This document shows, in pieces, positions 1 to 11,110 of a stretch of DNA of 64,000 bases. The stretch is from Cylicocyclus nassatus (Eukaryota > Nematoda > Chromadorea > Rhabditida > Strongylidae). The stretch is from contig CATQJL010000316.1 in assembly GCA_958299035.1 (NCBI GenBank), positions 8,092,347 through 8,156,346 of the forward strand, given 5' to 3'. Every line of letters begins with the position of its first letter. Position 1 is the stretch's first letter. The notes beneath the pieces were generated by a model, which was given only the letters and a program-made list of their open reading frames with translations, did no database searches and was not told where the DNA came from. Position numbers and translations under genes: made by a program.

Positions 1-1480
1 CTCAACTTATCCCATCAGTTCACCTTAGGTGAGGTGAACTGATCACCGTCCACGTTCCCATGCTATAAGATGGTCAAGTCAACTGATAGTTGACCATCTG
101 TCCACCTCCCGCAGTCAACTCTTCCACATCAGTTCACGTTCAAGTCACCTCAACGTGAACGGATGTTAGAGTAATCCAAATAGTGTGTAGAAGAGGAGAC
201 GCAGACAAGAGATGACTGCATCTAACATAAGTTGCTCCTGAGTAACTTACGATACACACAGCTTTTCCAAAAAATGCAGGAAAAATCGGCGCAAAACTGC
301 ACAATACCGGCGCCCGAAAAGAGAAGGATCGATGAACAGCTGATTTTGGCGACAAAAGCAAGGATAAAAGTTTTCTTCTTTTTTTTGCAGAGCAATCTTA
401 GTTTCTTGTAAAAACTACTTTAGAAGAGAGTCTACTTATTTATTACGTTTTATTTATGTTCCAAAAATTTCAGTTTTTCATGAATTCTCCGTCAAAATAT
501 GTCAGTTTTGTTTTATCTGTCCATTTGCTAAGTGATATCCTTGTTAGCGGTCACCATCGATTTTTTTCGACAGTGGCCGCCATCAAAGATTGTCCGGCGA
601 TGCAGCAAAAGTTGTGGCGCTAGCCGGTGTCGAACCACGACCGCGCGCGTGTGATTCCAATCGCTTATCCGTTTGACCAGACCAACTCAAGTGGTTGGTT
701 TTTTGAGAACACATATGTTTATCATGTGTAGGAAGCGATCCACATCCAAATCAATAGCTCACTGGATGCTGGACTGAAGCGCGATGACCTCAACTCCGGT
801 CCGCGTCGCGAGAGATGCCCGGATGGGGGGTTTACTACGGGCCATGGTGTCCTATAGCGACTCTGCATCTCAGCGTTGGCGGAAACTGATCCACTTGTCC
901 TAATTCAAGTCGAATGGTTTACAAACGCTTGTTCGCTGTTTTCGCGATTTATACGATGAATCTGTGAACTTGACGCGCGATAGCCTCAGGTAAGCGAAAA
1001 TGTTAGAACTTGGGTTTCTGCTTGAGCACTGCCTTCAATCCGATCCTTTGTCAAAACATGAATAGCGCCGTCAGTTGCAAGGAACTTATTTTTGGCATAT
1101 AGGACGAGGTTCATGTCGTTTGCTGCTTGAGTAAATTTTGAAAGTGATTAATGGTCGCCTTTTAGTAATTAACGAAGCGCATTTGATAAATCTTAAGCTT
1201 TTGAACTTCTCAGATTTGAAGAAGCATTTTTGCAGAAATAAACCAGATTGCTTGTAGATTGATTATTGGTGCTAGACATGGTCACAGTACAAGCAGGTAT
1301 TTGAAGCTTTTTTCGGAAATCTTCTTGCATCACTCGTCCATAGCTTTTAGTTCAAGAAATAAACGCCTACTATCTCCTATCTGTGTCATTTCCTATCTCG
1401 AAAGAGCAGAAGCAACAGTTTGCACTTTTAACAATGTTCTATTATATATCTTGTTTGAGTTACTGAAGTAATATACTCAC
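1..1480. other. Left flank; no exon recognised
   Basis: This stretch lies 3' of exon 3 of gene B on the minus strand and should be its intron, but I find no match to the fourth exon of gene A (48511-48692). The first 170 bases hold short inverted repeats built on GTTCACCT/AGGTGAAC and on CATCAGTTCACGTT/AACGTGAACGGATG. A degenerate tRNA-like sequence is listed separately. The short open frames show no recognisable domain. Confidence 0.5.
607..692 (-). repeat. Degenerate tRNA-like sequence
   Basis: On the minus strand an A-box-like TGGTCAAACGG is followed by a B-box-like GGTTCGACACC at tRNA spacing, with GCGCCA shortly after. The acceptor and anticodon stems do not pair cleanly. I read it as a tRNA pseudogene or the head of a tRNA-derived SINE rather than a working tRNA. 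Confidence 0.35.
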
Positions 1481-2003
1481 GATTCTTGACTGTAAGTCGA
1501 TTCAGTTACAGATTCTATCGTAAGAAGGTGTGCAAGGGCATCTATACGGGACATCGGTGCTGTAGTATTCATTGTTTTAGAAAAGAGGATGAGTGCGTAA
1601 CGTTGCTCCACATCTTTCAGTGCTAGAACTGCTTCCAATGTATGTCGCTTATTCTAGAAATTTGGCTCTCTAAAATTTTTTTGCTTTTTGTGAATCACGT
1701 ACGCACCACATCAAGACTGCAATCGTCTAGGCTAGATTTTTGCAGCTGCGTTGGCTTCCAAAGCGTTCGCACATGTGCATTACCTACGTGCATCGCGATG
1801 TACATAATAGGTGGGTCATCTGTAAACATGAAGATAAACAATCTATACACCGTGGCTTAGCCCTACAAAATACGTAATAACTTAATGCTCTACTTCATAC
1901 CTTTTTTACCCTTTCTCGGTATAAGGACTACAAGAAGAACGACGACGATGACGAGAATGACTATAGTTCCTCCTCCAACTCCCCATCTACATGCCTTGCT
2001 CAT
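1481..2003 (-). CDS. Gene B: 5' exons of a second membrane-anchored vWA-type paralogue (partial)
   Basis: Three exons on the minus strand: 1901-2003, 1707-1819 and 1481-1653. They splice in phases 1, 0 and 2, exactly as exons 1-3 of gene A. Exon 1 encodes a short basic N-terminus (MSKACRW) and a hydrophobic stretch of about 23 residues followed by RKGKK: a signal anchor or uncleaved signal. Exon 2 starts the ectodomain with DDPPIMYIAMHVG, matching NGSPIMYFAMHLG in gene A. Exon 3 carries NKRHTLEAVLALKDVEQRY, matching NKRNTREAILAMKDVDQRY. The third exon has the same length (173 nt) in both genes. Later exons must lie beyond the left edge. The start is the first ATG before the hydrophobic segment; TTTATAG just upstream could be a trans-splice acceptor. 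Function unknown; a cell-surface protein is inferred. Confidence 0.8.
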
Positions 2004-2013
2004 TCTATAAATA

Positions 2014-2963
2014 TTAGGTTGTTACATAAATCTTGTTACACTTAACTTCTAACGGCGATAAGTCATACATCTCATAGTCTTTGCAGGACACCAAGGTACC
2101 ATTCGATAGAGCAAAGCAAGTTCTACAAGATGGTCTGCAAAAGTTTGTGTCAGCTCCGACCCACCGTAAGTTCGCACCCAAAATCTGAGTCGTACTGAAA
2201 TTCAAAAAATCGCGAAAAATTCATATCTTTGTTCAAACAAATCCTACGGATCTCCAACTTGCTCACAAAAATTGCCCACTATATCAAACACTCATATGTA
2301 CCGTTGCTGTATTTTTTCCTTATCTAGAAATCGAGAAAAGGAATTTTTTTTAGTTTTTACAAAAACGAAGCTATGCTGTTTCTTTTCATGTAGCTGTATA
2401 CTACAAGCCCTTAGAAGTATAACCGTAAATTTTCAGCTTTTCAGAAGCTCTGGTTTTTGAAAAATACCAAATTTAGCTTTTATCACTCGGGTGTTCAATG
2501 CTAAATTAGGTAATTTTCGAAAACTAGGGCTTCTGAAAAGCTGAAAATTTACGGTTATACTTCTAAGGGCTTGTAGTATACAGCTACATGAAAAGAAACA
2601 GCATAGCTTCATTTTTGTAAAAACTAAAAAAAATTCCTTTTCTCGATTTCTAGATAAGGAAAAAATACAGCAACGGTACATATGAGTGTTTGATATAGTG
2701 GGCAATTTTTGTGAGCAAGTTGGAGATCGGTAGGATTTGTTTGAACAAAGATATGAATTTTTCGCGATTTTTTGAATTTCAGTACGACTCAGATTTTGGG
2801 TGCAAACTTACGGTGGGTCGGAGCTGGTGCGAACTTTTGCAGACCATCTTGTAGAGCTTGCTTTGCTCTATCGAATGGTACCTTGGAGTCCTGCAAAGAC
2901 TATGAAATGTATGACTTATCGCCGTTAGAAGTTAAGTGTAACAAGACTTATGTAACAACCTAA
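2014..2963. repeat. 950-bp near-perfect palindromic mariner-type element, TA target site
   Basis: The sequence from TTAGGTTGTTACATAA at the left to TTATGTAACAACCTAA at the right is one long inverted repeat with arms of about 470 bp. TA flanks both ends (2012-2013 and 2964-2965), and the TTAGGTTG termini resemble mariner ends. No transposase is encoded; open frames in the arms mirror each other. The left end lies 10 bp upstream of the start codon of gene B. Confidence 0.88.
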
Positions 2964-2965
2964 TA

Positions 2966-3847
2966 CATTTTTTTTGAATCCTTTTATGAAAATAGGAAGG
3001 CAAATGCGACAGTTCTGGCTCATTATTATATCTTATTTTTTTACTAACTAATACTATATCTTAAACGTGCCGCATTCTTACCTTATGTGTGATCAGGAGT
3101 AATGGACTTTTGCGGCTCCCGCGCGGAAGCCTTCTCTGCACCTCTTTCGTGAGCGTGCTCTTTCACCCTTAATTAGCATATTGATGACTATGTGGACCAG
3201 GGGTGTCCCCGCACTTTTTGCTGCCAGGACGATGTAAACCACCGATAAGCACCTCTTGCGGAGCCAGGTTTTTTCCAGGTCTAGTATTTTTTCGTTTTTG
3301 CACTTGGGGGGGGGGGGGCAATCTATGGCACTTTTGAGACCTGTAGACTGTCTCGTTCAAGAAAAGGTTTACAGTTGTGTTCACAATACAACATGTCGTA
3401 AATTATCACAAAGTGCCCACACCGAAATGCTGTCCAATATCGCGCCGTTCCATCGCCGCTACGCAAATCAGGTGACGCCGTCAATGGGGTCGAGCAAACA
3501 GACTCTCATCGAAAATCGCCTGCGACTTCACAAAATACAATCAGCAAAATTGCGAAGTTTGACTCCATAGAGGCGCGAACTCTTCACCACCACCTGCGAC
3601 ATAGTCTCCGCAGCTATACTTGCCCATCACACCTGTACATTCCTTACCGCCCCGAACTTATAACGTGCAGTGGTCATCGTGAGGAACCGTCGCTCAGAAC
3701 TTTTCTCAGGAGACCATTGAGCAGCTAAGTGTGAGAGCACGCTCAAGAAAGGTGCACAGCCCAAGCAAAGCTGTCGCCGGGGACCTGCGCACAACTCTCC
3801 ATCTCTTCTTAGAAGCTGGTATGTGAAAAACACTATTCGTAAGTATA
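2966..3847. other. Intergenic, nothing recognised; one long G run
   Basis: No exon or repeat boundary was found. A run of about 13 G follows CACTTG near 3306. Open frames of 70-104 codons here have no recognisable domain and lack splice-supported neighbours. Confidence 0.5.
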
Positions 3848-4345
3848 CAGGGTGTTCCAAAAAGATGTGCACCCTGTTTGATGTTAACTCTCTTGCTTTC
3901 ATGTTCTTTGCCGAGCTTGAAGTACCCTTTTGTATAGCGAGGATTAATCGAAGTTGCTGATTCTAAGTGTGAAAATTGCACGTCAATACACCGTTTCTTC
4001 CATAAGTTATTTCAGATTTAGGGTAGCAGCTGTTTTTAATGTCTGTCAGAAATGTGAATACGCCATCAAGAAAGCTCGAAAAACTGGTGGAAAGTTATGT
4101 AGTGAAGTCAGCACGACTAAGAACCTTGCCACACAAATTTTTAGATTTTTTTAAAAGTTATTTTATCAAAAGGCATATTCTACATGGCGCCGCATACTGA
4201 AAGTTCATACCGTGATCCTACATAACGAAGAGTGATTGATCTAAGTTTATCCTCTCTCTACAGAATGGTACCTCAAGCTCGACAAAAGACATGAAAGCAA
4301 GAGAGTAACGATCAAATAGTGTGCACATTTTTTTGGGACACTCTT
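3848..4345. repeat. CAGGGTGTCC-family foldback element, copy 1
   Basis: It starts at TA-CAGGGTGTTCCAAAAAG and ends in the inverse, TTTTGGGACACTCT, followed by TA. Subterminal GTTAACTCTCTTGCTTTCATG is mirrored near the right end. No transposase frame is present. It belongs to the same family as the copies at 25036, 28052, 49811, 51160 and 57188, and is the shortest and more decayed. Confidence 0.8.
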
Positions 4346-4668
4346 TATATGATTCCCTTTAACTGTACTGCTGTCATAATCGAAGGATTGTTTGAGCAGA
4401 CTGAATCGCCACCAGAAATGAACCATCCTATCTCATAACTTCTGAGAAGAGTTAAGAGCTTTTAGTTAAATTACGAGCTTTGTTTTGTGGAAGTCGTACC
4501 GAATTTTATTCACAGGCCACAACTACGAGATTGGCGTGCATTTCTTGCGTTATTCAAAAGAAATTGAGTTTTCAATTCTCAAATCCAATTTTGTACTTTC
4601 ATAGGTCAAAAGTAATAGTGGCTTGATCGCAACTTTTCGTTAGCCTGTGGTGGAAAACTTCCTTTCTA

Positions 4669-5670
4669 TTAGGTTGATGCATAATTCCTGCACCAAAATA
4701 GGTACAGACCGCAATAACTCGGAGTAATCCTATATACCAAGTAGGATTCGATATACCATTTGATAGCGCAAACCCAGCTCTACAAGACAGTGCTCAAATA
4801 TCTACACCAGCTTTGACCCACGCGAAGTTTTGAGCCAAAAACTGAAAAAAACCATGCGTCCGAAAACCTTAAGACAGATCTCAAAAAAATTGTAACTTCG
4901 TTCAAAAAGCTCATACAAATTTTCTTTCTTGCTCACGCGTAGACGTTCCACGTAAGACATTTATCTATGCGGTTGCTGTATTTTTTTCTCAACTAGGCGA
5001 TGAAAAAACGAAGTTTTTTGAAGTTTTTCATGTTTTTGCCAAATTAGTGCTGACATGTTCTAGTATCAACAGTTGTATAGTACATGCCGTTAGCAGTGAA
5101 ACTTTACATTTTCAGCCTTCTAGAACAGCTAGTTCGCGAGAAATAACGAATCTAGCTCTCCTTATCCAAATTTTTCTTGCCTAGTTGCTAAAAATCCGAT
5201 ATTTCTCGTAAACCAGCTGCTCTAAAGAGCTGAAAATTCACATTCACGCTTCTAAGGTCCTATAGTATACAACTGTCAGTGCCAGAACATCTCAGCATTG
5301 TTTTGGAAAAAACATGAAAAACTTCGTTTTCTCATCGGTTAGTTGAGAAAAAAATACAGCAACCGTATAGATAAATGTCTTACATGGAACGTCTACGCGC
5401 GTGAGCAAGAAAGAAAATTTGTATGAGCTTTTTGAACGAAGTTACAATTTTTTTGAGATCTGTCTTAAGGTTTTCGGACGCATGGTTTTTTTTTCAGTTT
5501 TTGGCTCAAAACTTCGCGTGGATCAAAGCTGGTGTCGATATTTGAGCACCATCTTGTAGAGCTAGGTTTGCGCTATCAAATGATATATCGAGTCCTACTT
5601 GGGATATAGGATTACTTCGAGTTATTGCGGTCTGTACCTATTTTGGTGCAGGAATTATGCATCAACCTAA
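4669..5670. repeat. 1.0-kb near-perfect palindromic mariner-type element, TA target site
   Basis: Terminal inverted repeats TTAGGTTGATGCATAATT and AATTATGCATCAACCTAA are flanked by TA on both sides. The arms are about 490 bp and nearly identical, with a short asymmetric centre near 5150-5200. Parts of the interior (GTTGCTGTATTTTT, and TTTTCAG followed by a CTTCTAGA-type motif) are shared with the palindrome at 2014-2963, so the two are diverged members of one superfamily. No coding capacity was seen. Confidence 0.88.
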
Positions 5671-6629
5671 TAAAATTTCGAAACTCTGTGTCTGGGGCAT
5701 CGTTTTGTTTTCAAGCTTTCATACACACCTGTTTTGCAATATAAAAACTCCTTTCTAACTTGCCCTAAAAGGCAAACGACCGTAATCGGCATTTCGCTCT
5801 TTATGAAAATCGTGTTCGAATTGAGCGTAACGATAATTAAGCAAAGACTTGTTTTCGGAATTATTGGAGGCACAAAACAGAAGTTCCCATAATGGAAGCT
5901 TTCATAATCATCATGAAATCTTCTAGATCATTAATGATGTCCAACTAAAGCATGAACCATAACAAATTACTAATTATCTGTCAACTACGTTTCGCGAGTT
6001 TCTCAAGATTTTTCTTCGGTTAAATATAACTCGCTCATATTTTGGCTACATATGAGGGTTGTGATATAGCTTAGCTGAGCTCAGCAAATAAGAAATGGTA
6101 GTTGAAAACTTGAGATGTGGCGTGAAAAGTTAAACGAGTTACTATCGTCAAAGCTGTTGCGGATAACTGCCAATGACTGAGTAGAGCAGACTTTCAGAAT
6201 TGCCGCGCTCCAAAGTGAAATACTCATAAGTAGACCGTATTTTTAGGATATGTCAGTGCAGAATTTGCATCATTTTCGTGACCAACATGTCGGACACCGG
6301 GGCAGATCCCAAAAGAATCGACAATTTAGCGCATAAGTTTTGCACTTCTTCCTTTGTCTATCTGAATGTGAGCCCTCATTTCCTCGCATTTTATAGACTG
6401 TGGTAATCTACAAGAATGCGCAAACCGTTTGGTTTTCAGTAGATAGTACAAAAAATCTAAGCATTCTCAAAACTGTCAAGTACAGGTTTTACGCGGTTTT
6501 AAGTAATATTGAAGTCGTGTGCAACCTGAATCAAACATATCAAGACCGAATTGCAGGGGAATTGCTTCCAGAAGCTGACTTATAACTCGAGTAAAAAATG
6601 GAATCTAATAAAGGAGGCATGTCAAATCG
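5671..6629. other. Intergenic, nothing recognised
   Basis: AT-rich sequence without splice-supported exons, inverted repeats of note, or recognisable RNA genes. Confidence 0.5.
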
Positions 6630-7960
6630 AATTAGCCTTTTTAAATGGTATACCATATCAAGGGCATAAAATGCTGATTCCAAATCTACCTTCCTTATCT
6701 GTAGAACATCTATGCACGAGAAGTTATGAGCGCTTATCAAAGCAAAAATTGATTGTGCAGTGAAACAAAAAAGGCCGTAATACTTTTTTCTAGCTTTTCA
6801 ATGGAGCACTGATAATCATCAAGACATTTTATTTAAAATATTGAGTTGGTTCATAATTAATGCACGTTTTTCCTACCTCTTCTTTCAAACGCTAGTTTTC
6901 AATCAGAAAATCGTCTTTCTCCAAAACCATCTAAACTATCCGAAAGCTCTTTTCTTCTACTTTCAAACATATACTTTCTCTGAGGTCTCTGTTCAGATTG
7001 AAGTTCCGTGCCTTTAAAGGGGAGGAACTCAAACTTGAAAATTTTTCCTTTCATTCGACTTGCCCTAGTTCCATGAAAAATGCTCAAATTGGTTTCATAA
7101 AATATGTGTTGTAATCGCGAAGATTAGTGCTACAAAATCCTCACCAGTGCTAAATTTTTTGAAAATCCTGAGCCGAGAAGCTTTGACTCAAACTTAGATG
7201 AATGCTGGGATTACTCGGAGCTTTATAAAATGCTCACATGAGAAGCAATTACAGAACTTTCGCTTGCTTTTGGTAGAGTAGACCAAGGACTACTAATAAT
7301 AGGAAAGCGGCAGAATTTTCTCGTTTTTGAAGTGAGAAAAAATTGAAGGAATAAAAAATACAGATTTTGCCATCTTTAGAATGCAGGAGAAAATGGTACT
7401 TTTGCTTTCTTGGCAATATTTTTTCCGCAGAAAATTTTTGGTAAAAGCCAAGTTCCACGCTACTATTGAATCGACCATCGGCTACACAATGAACAGAGTT
7501 TGCTCAATTCTAGTCCTTTTATGAGTAAGTTATACTCCTTCAAACTAGAGCTTTCCAGAAAAAATTCTCGGTAAATTTTGAGCCGTAAAATCTTTTCCGT
7601 GATGAGTGCAAACGCACAAAAGTTCCATTGTATAGTTAAAGCTTTGCTGTCTACAATAGTTTTTGTTGCGCTCTGAAAGATTGTTTTAGAGAAGAATTAT
7701 CTTCATTAGAAGTGGAAGATGAGAAAACGTGCAGAACCCACCTAATACTTTGGAATAAAAAAATACAATATCACACTTGGTTGCATTATTTGAGGGCTAG
7801 TAGGATCTAAGCAAATTTTATCCAAAATGCACATTCAATTTTTTGCGCCGAAAAATGCTCAAAACATCGTCTCCATAAAATGCTGCAGATAAGAAGGGCA
7901 AGTTTGGGCTTAGCGTTTCATGCCCTTCAATATAGTATAAATCCCATTTATATAAGTCAC
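6630..7960. repeat. Large decayed foldback element (GGAATCAGCGTTT family)
   Basis: The left arm (about 6640-6740) contains GGGCATAAAATGCTGATTCC, CTTCCTTATCTGTAGAAC and GTTATGAGCGC. The mirrored right arm (about 7826-7945) contains GCTGCAGATAAGAAGG and TAGCGTTTCATGCCC. The same motifs recur in the elements at 33333, 43773, 47568, 52385, 59228 and 59930. The interior has no recognisable coding sequence. Confidence 0.6.
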
Positions 7961-8028
7961 TTCCATTAAACAAGCTTCCCTTGTAAAACAAAGCAAGAAT
8001 TTCGCGCTTTCGAGTTCTCTAGCCAAAG

Positions 8029-8316
8029 TTTTGGCAAACTCTGAGGTTTTGCAGTCCAGTACGGTAATTCGACATGCTGATGACGAAAGCCATCCATTCA
8101 TCGCGCGCGAAAGGTTTTCTTGTTACCCTACTGAACTGCAGAACCTCAGAGTTTGCCAAATCTTCGTACAGTGGAATAATTCAACATGCTATAAACGAAC
8201 GTCGTAATCGTTTGTTGCTAAAGTGAGAATGTACTCATCATCTTTAACAAAAAAGCCCTTTCGCGCGCGGTGAATGGATGATTTTCGTCATCAGCATATC
8301 GAATTACCCTACTGGA
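8029..8316. repeat. Two interlocking inverted repeats
   Basis: TTTGGCAAACTCTGAGG at 8029 is the inverse of CCTCAGAGTTTGCCAAA ending near 8161. A second arm, 8053-8113 (GTCCAGTACGGTAATTCG through CATTCATCGCGCGCGAAAGG), is the inverse of 8254-8316. The two stems share the segment 8053-8066, so only one can form fully at a time. Confidence 0.7.
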
Positions 8317-9539
8317 CCAATTTCAATAAAATCTGAAGCAATTCATAATTTCCTCTGTACGTAGACCTACTAAGACCTTAAACAAGATGGCGGAATTTGT
8401 AACTCACTCATGATCTTCATAAAACCAAAAAAAGAATGCGCTAGGTCCAAAAAGTCAAAAGCTATACAAAGTTGCATAAAAATGTGCTAAATTACTACAA
8501 CAATATTTATCTTCACTCTCCTTACTGGTGCTTGCTGTAAACTTCATGGCAGTGGCGAAATCAGCCAGTACAATGGCTGCAAATGGCACTACATAATGCC
8601 AAAAAATGCATCACATTGAAAAAGGAAAATATTGGAGCCGAAAAACTTAGTCGCTGATTAGTCTTGAAAACTGGCAGCTTTACGAAGCAAGTACAATTGA
8701 AGACAGCATGACTTTTGTTAATTGAAAAGCATTTAACCAGTACTATAGGGCTCTGCATGATCGCGGGAGTCGGTGAGTTTGCGGTCATTGCACGCGCATT
8801 GAGCTTTTCCGGTTATCTTGCCCCTTTCAAACTCGTTTTCACTATCAGAAGTCAGCTTTTGACTTTGAAGCGATTTTGAGAAGTACGGGATTGTTTGAGT
8901 GGTTTGAGATTATGTGGAATTCTGCTTTGCAGTGGGTGCAAACTCACTGACTCTCGCGATCACGCAGGGCCCTGTATCAGTGATATATCAGTTATACGAG
9001 AGCAAAATTTCAAAAATGGCCGAACTATCAAGTCTCAACAGAAGTTCATAGAGATGGAGATGAATGGAGTGTTGAACATTTGTATGACACATGTCTCCAT
9101 AGATAATCTTTATCAGGGAGCACAATGTGATAAAGGATGCAAAAAAGTCCTGTTATTCAGTGAACACGATCTGATTATGAACTCGTCTCCTTTTAGACTA
9201 TATAACTTCCGCCGTAGTTCAATCGTAGAAATATCAGTACAAAGTAATATTTGGCTCAGCCAATTTTTGTATGTTCGCCCAAAAAGGATAGAAGGAGTCA
9301 TGAAATTTGAACCAGATTTGGCAGACGTAATGTTGGGATGAGGCATGTGTTAGTGAGCCTTTTTATTCCGTACACTTGGGTTGCCCTTTTTGATTCTTTC
9401 AATTTTTGCTCAGCAAATTTTTCCGCCTTAATAGTGGAAGAAGTTTTGACTTCCATATGTTCTCTGTTTGGAAACCTGGGCATTGTAGTAGTACTATCCT
9501 CTGTGATGTTTTGCCACACAGGTTTGTTGTAAGTTTTAT
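8317..9539. other. Intergenic with one inverted-repeat pair; unassigned ORF
   Basis: 8748-8780 (GGGCTCTGCATGATCGCGGG...) is an imperfect inverse of 8940-8972, suggesting a small foldback element. A plus-strand frame of 148 codons (8895-9341) starts inside it and is the longest simple ORF of the region. It shows no recognisable domain, signal peptide or splice-supported partner, so I do not call it a gene. Confidence 0.45.
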
Positions 9540-10793
9540 TTACTCAGCCTGACGTTTCGGCAGTAATGCCTTTCTCAGAGGCCTGAAAGATAGTCTCGCT
9601 TAGTATTCGCTGCATACGATGCCGTTGTCCACTTGCTTCATTCAATTCGCTTCAAGTAGACAGTACTGAGGTCTCCATGCTACGGCAACTCACCAATGTT
9701 AGTAACGCCGCTCACTAACGATCCACCCACCTGATGACAAATGGCTAAACTGTCACACTAATGGGCAGCTTGAGTAGTCATGGATATCTTATAACTGACA
9801 GTACGATATGAGCAGCATAAGATCGCTAGTGATAGACAGCTGTTCATTCTTGCCGTTCACCTTGGTTGACGTGAAAGAACGAACGACGCTTCCAGTGCTT
9901 TGCGAGCCGCATTTTTACTTTCATACGCCAAGATCGTGTATTTAACGCAAAAATCGTTACCGCCGTGATCTGCTCTATGTTTTCCGAATGGGCTCATTGT
10001 GCTCCCCTGTTTTTTACTGGCCAGATGTTCGTTAACGCGGATGCTGAGTAAACCCATCTATCCGATATAGGTTGCATGACAGTCCAGACATTCGAGTTCG
10101 TACACCACGCCAAACTTGGCACAATCCACTATTCTGCCATTAGGGCATACAACGCAGTTCTGTGTGAAACAAGCCGTATCATATAGACGATTACGTACTA
10201 GCTATCGCTTGATTTGTTCGCAGGAATGTTTACGAGTACAACATCTTGGTTCAGCTGTGCTTGTATGAGACAACGTTTGAACTCGTTTGTAACACTGTCA
10301 GAGATGAGTGGTAAACTCAAGGGAATCATGGCTCTAGTTTGGTCATGTTGCTCCATTAAATGTTCTTTCCGAAGGTCTGGATCTTGCTAAAAAGGTGTCA
10401 TTATTTTCTGCAACCTTCCTTGCAAGCTTGAGAGATCCTTGTTTTTCTTCATCGCCACTGCAAACCTCTCGGCTGCTTCAAACATGTTGCTCACAAATGC
10501 TCTTTTGACCGCGATTGAATGGCCAGATTAGGCGTGTAAAATGATATTTTTGGAATGCTTCTCACGGTACCATTTCACACGGACAGCTGTGTGTTAAGGT
10601 ACGGTAACCATCCGTTCCGGGGTTTCTCTTTGGAGTGGCCGGCAAGCGCTTCACGAGCCTCATTCGAACAAGCATGACTTCCTCGACGCGACGGTATGCA
10701 AATGAGTTGAGTTTGAGAAATCCCGGAGATTTTACGGATGGGGTGAAAAAGCGCAGCCTTAGAGGCCAATGGAGTGAAGGCTCTTATTAACAC
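9540..10793 (-). mobile_element. Penelope-like retroelement relic (end of reverse transcriptase plus GIY-YIG endonuclease)
   Basis: Reading the minus strand from 10793 down, broken frames give KPRNGWLPYLNTQL (the conserved strand after the RT palm), KWYREKHSKNIILHA, KRAFVSNMFEAAERF and RLYDTACFTQNCVVC (a Cys-Cys motif). Then come KFGVVYELECLDCHATYIG, a GIY-YIG endonuclease core, and IRVNEHLASKK. Stops and frameshifts interrupt it, including one directly after the YIG. The catalytic RT motifs themselves are missing. The 3' region carries a hammerhead motif. An inactive, 5'-truncated copy. Confidence 0.82.
9547..9585 (-). ncRNA. Degenerate hammerhead-ribozyme motif of a Penelope-like element
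   Basis: On the minus strand the order is GGCCT (stem I), CTGAGAA (core, consensus CUGANGA), GGC-loop-GCC (stem II), GAAAC, GTC (cleavage triplet) and AGGCT (stem I return). This is the hammerhead layout known from the terminal repeats of Penelope-like elements. The core has A where G8 is expected, so cleavage is probably weak or lost. Its place, 3' of the GIY-YIG coding relic, fits that element class. Confidence 0.6.
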
Positions 10794-10940
10794 CAGAACA
10801 ATCTTAGAGCTTCGTAGTAGATCTGTTACAAGAAAACTGACAGTTTTGAATTACGAGAAAGAAAGAATGGAACTGGTACTGGAAGGAGCTCTGTGCAACT
10901 TTAGCTGAAAAATCCTTAGCCTATTACTGATGCTGCGCTT

Positions 10941-11110
10941 TAACCCATGGATTGGTGGCTGGAATGCGAGGCTCTGTGACCTAATTGAGGCAGTTAGCGC
11001 CCGCGACGCAGTCTGCAAGTCTTTCGCGCGCGTAATCTCTGATCATTTTCTAGCCTTGACTAAGTCACGAAGCCCCGCCTTTCAGCCGCCACCAGTTGAA
11101 TCAAAGGGTA
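10941..11110. repeat. Small hairpin element (TTCAACTGG / GTGACCTAATT family), copy 1
   Basis: An imperfect palindrome of about 170 bp. The left arm has GGTGGCTGGAATGCGAGGC and TGTGACCTAATTGAGGC. The right arm has AGCCTTGACTAAGTCACG and GCCTTTCAGCCGCCACC. The same family occurs at 26124-26288. Confidence 0.75.

Noticed and set aside
2433..2963. Frames in the palindromes as paired genes
   Set aside because: The same peptides appear on the opposite strand of the other arm, the expected result of an inverted repeat; no domain is present.
8895..9341. 148-codon plus-strand frame as a gene
   Set aside because: Starts within an inverted-repeat pair, has no recognisable domain or splice partner, and the opposite strand is also open in part.
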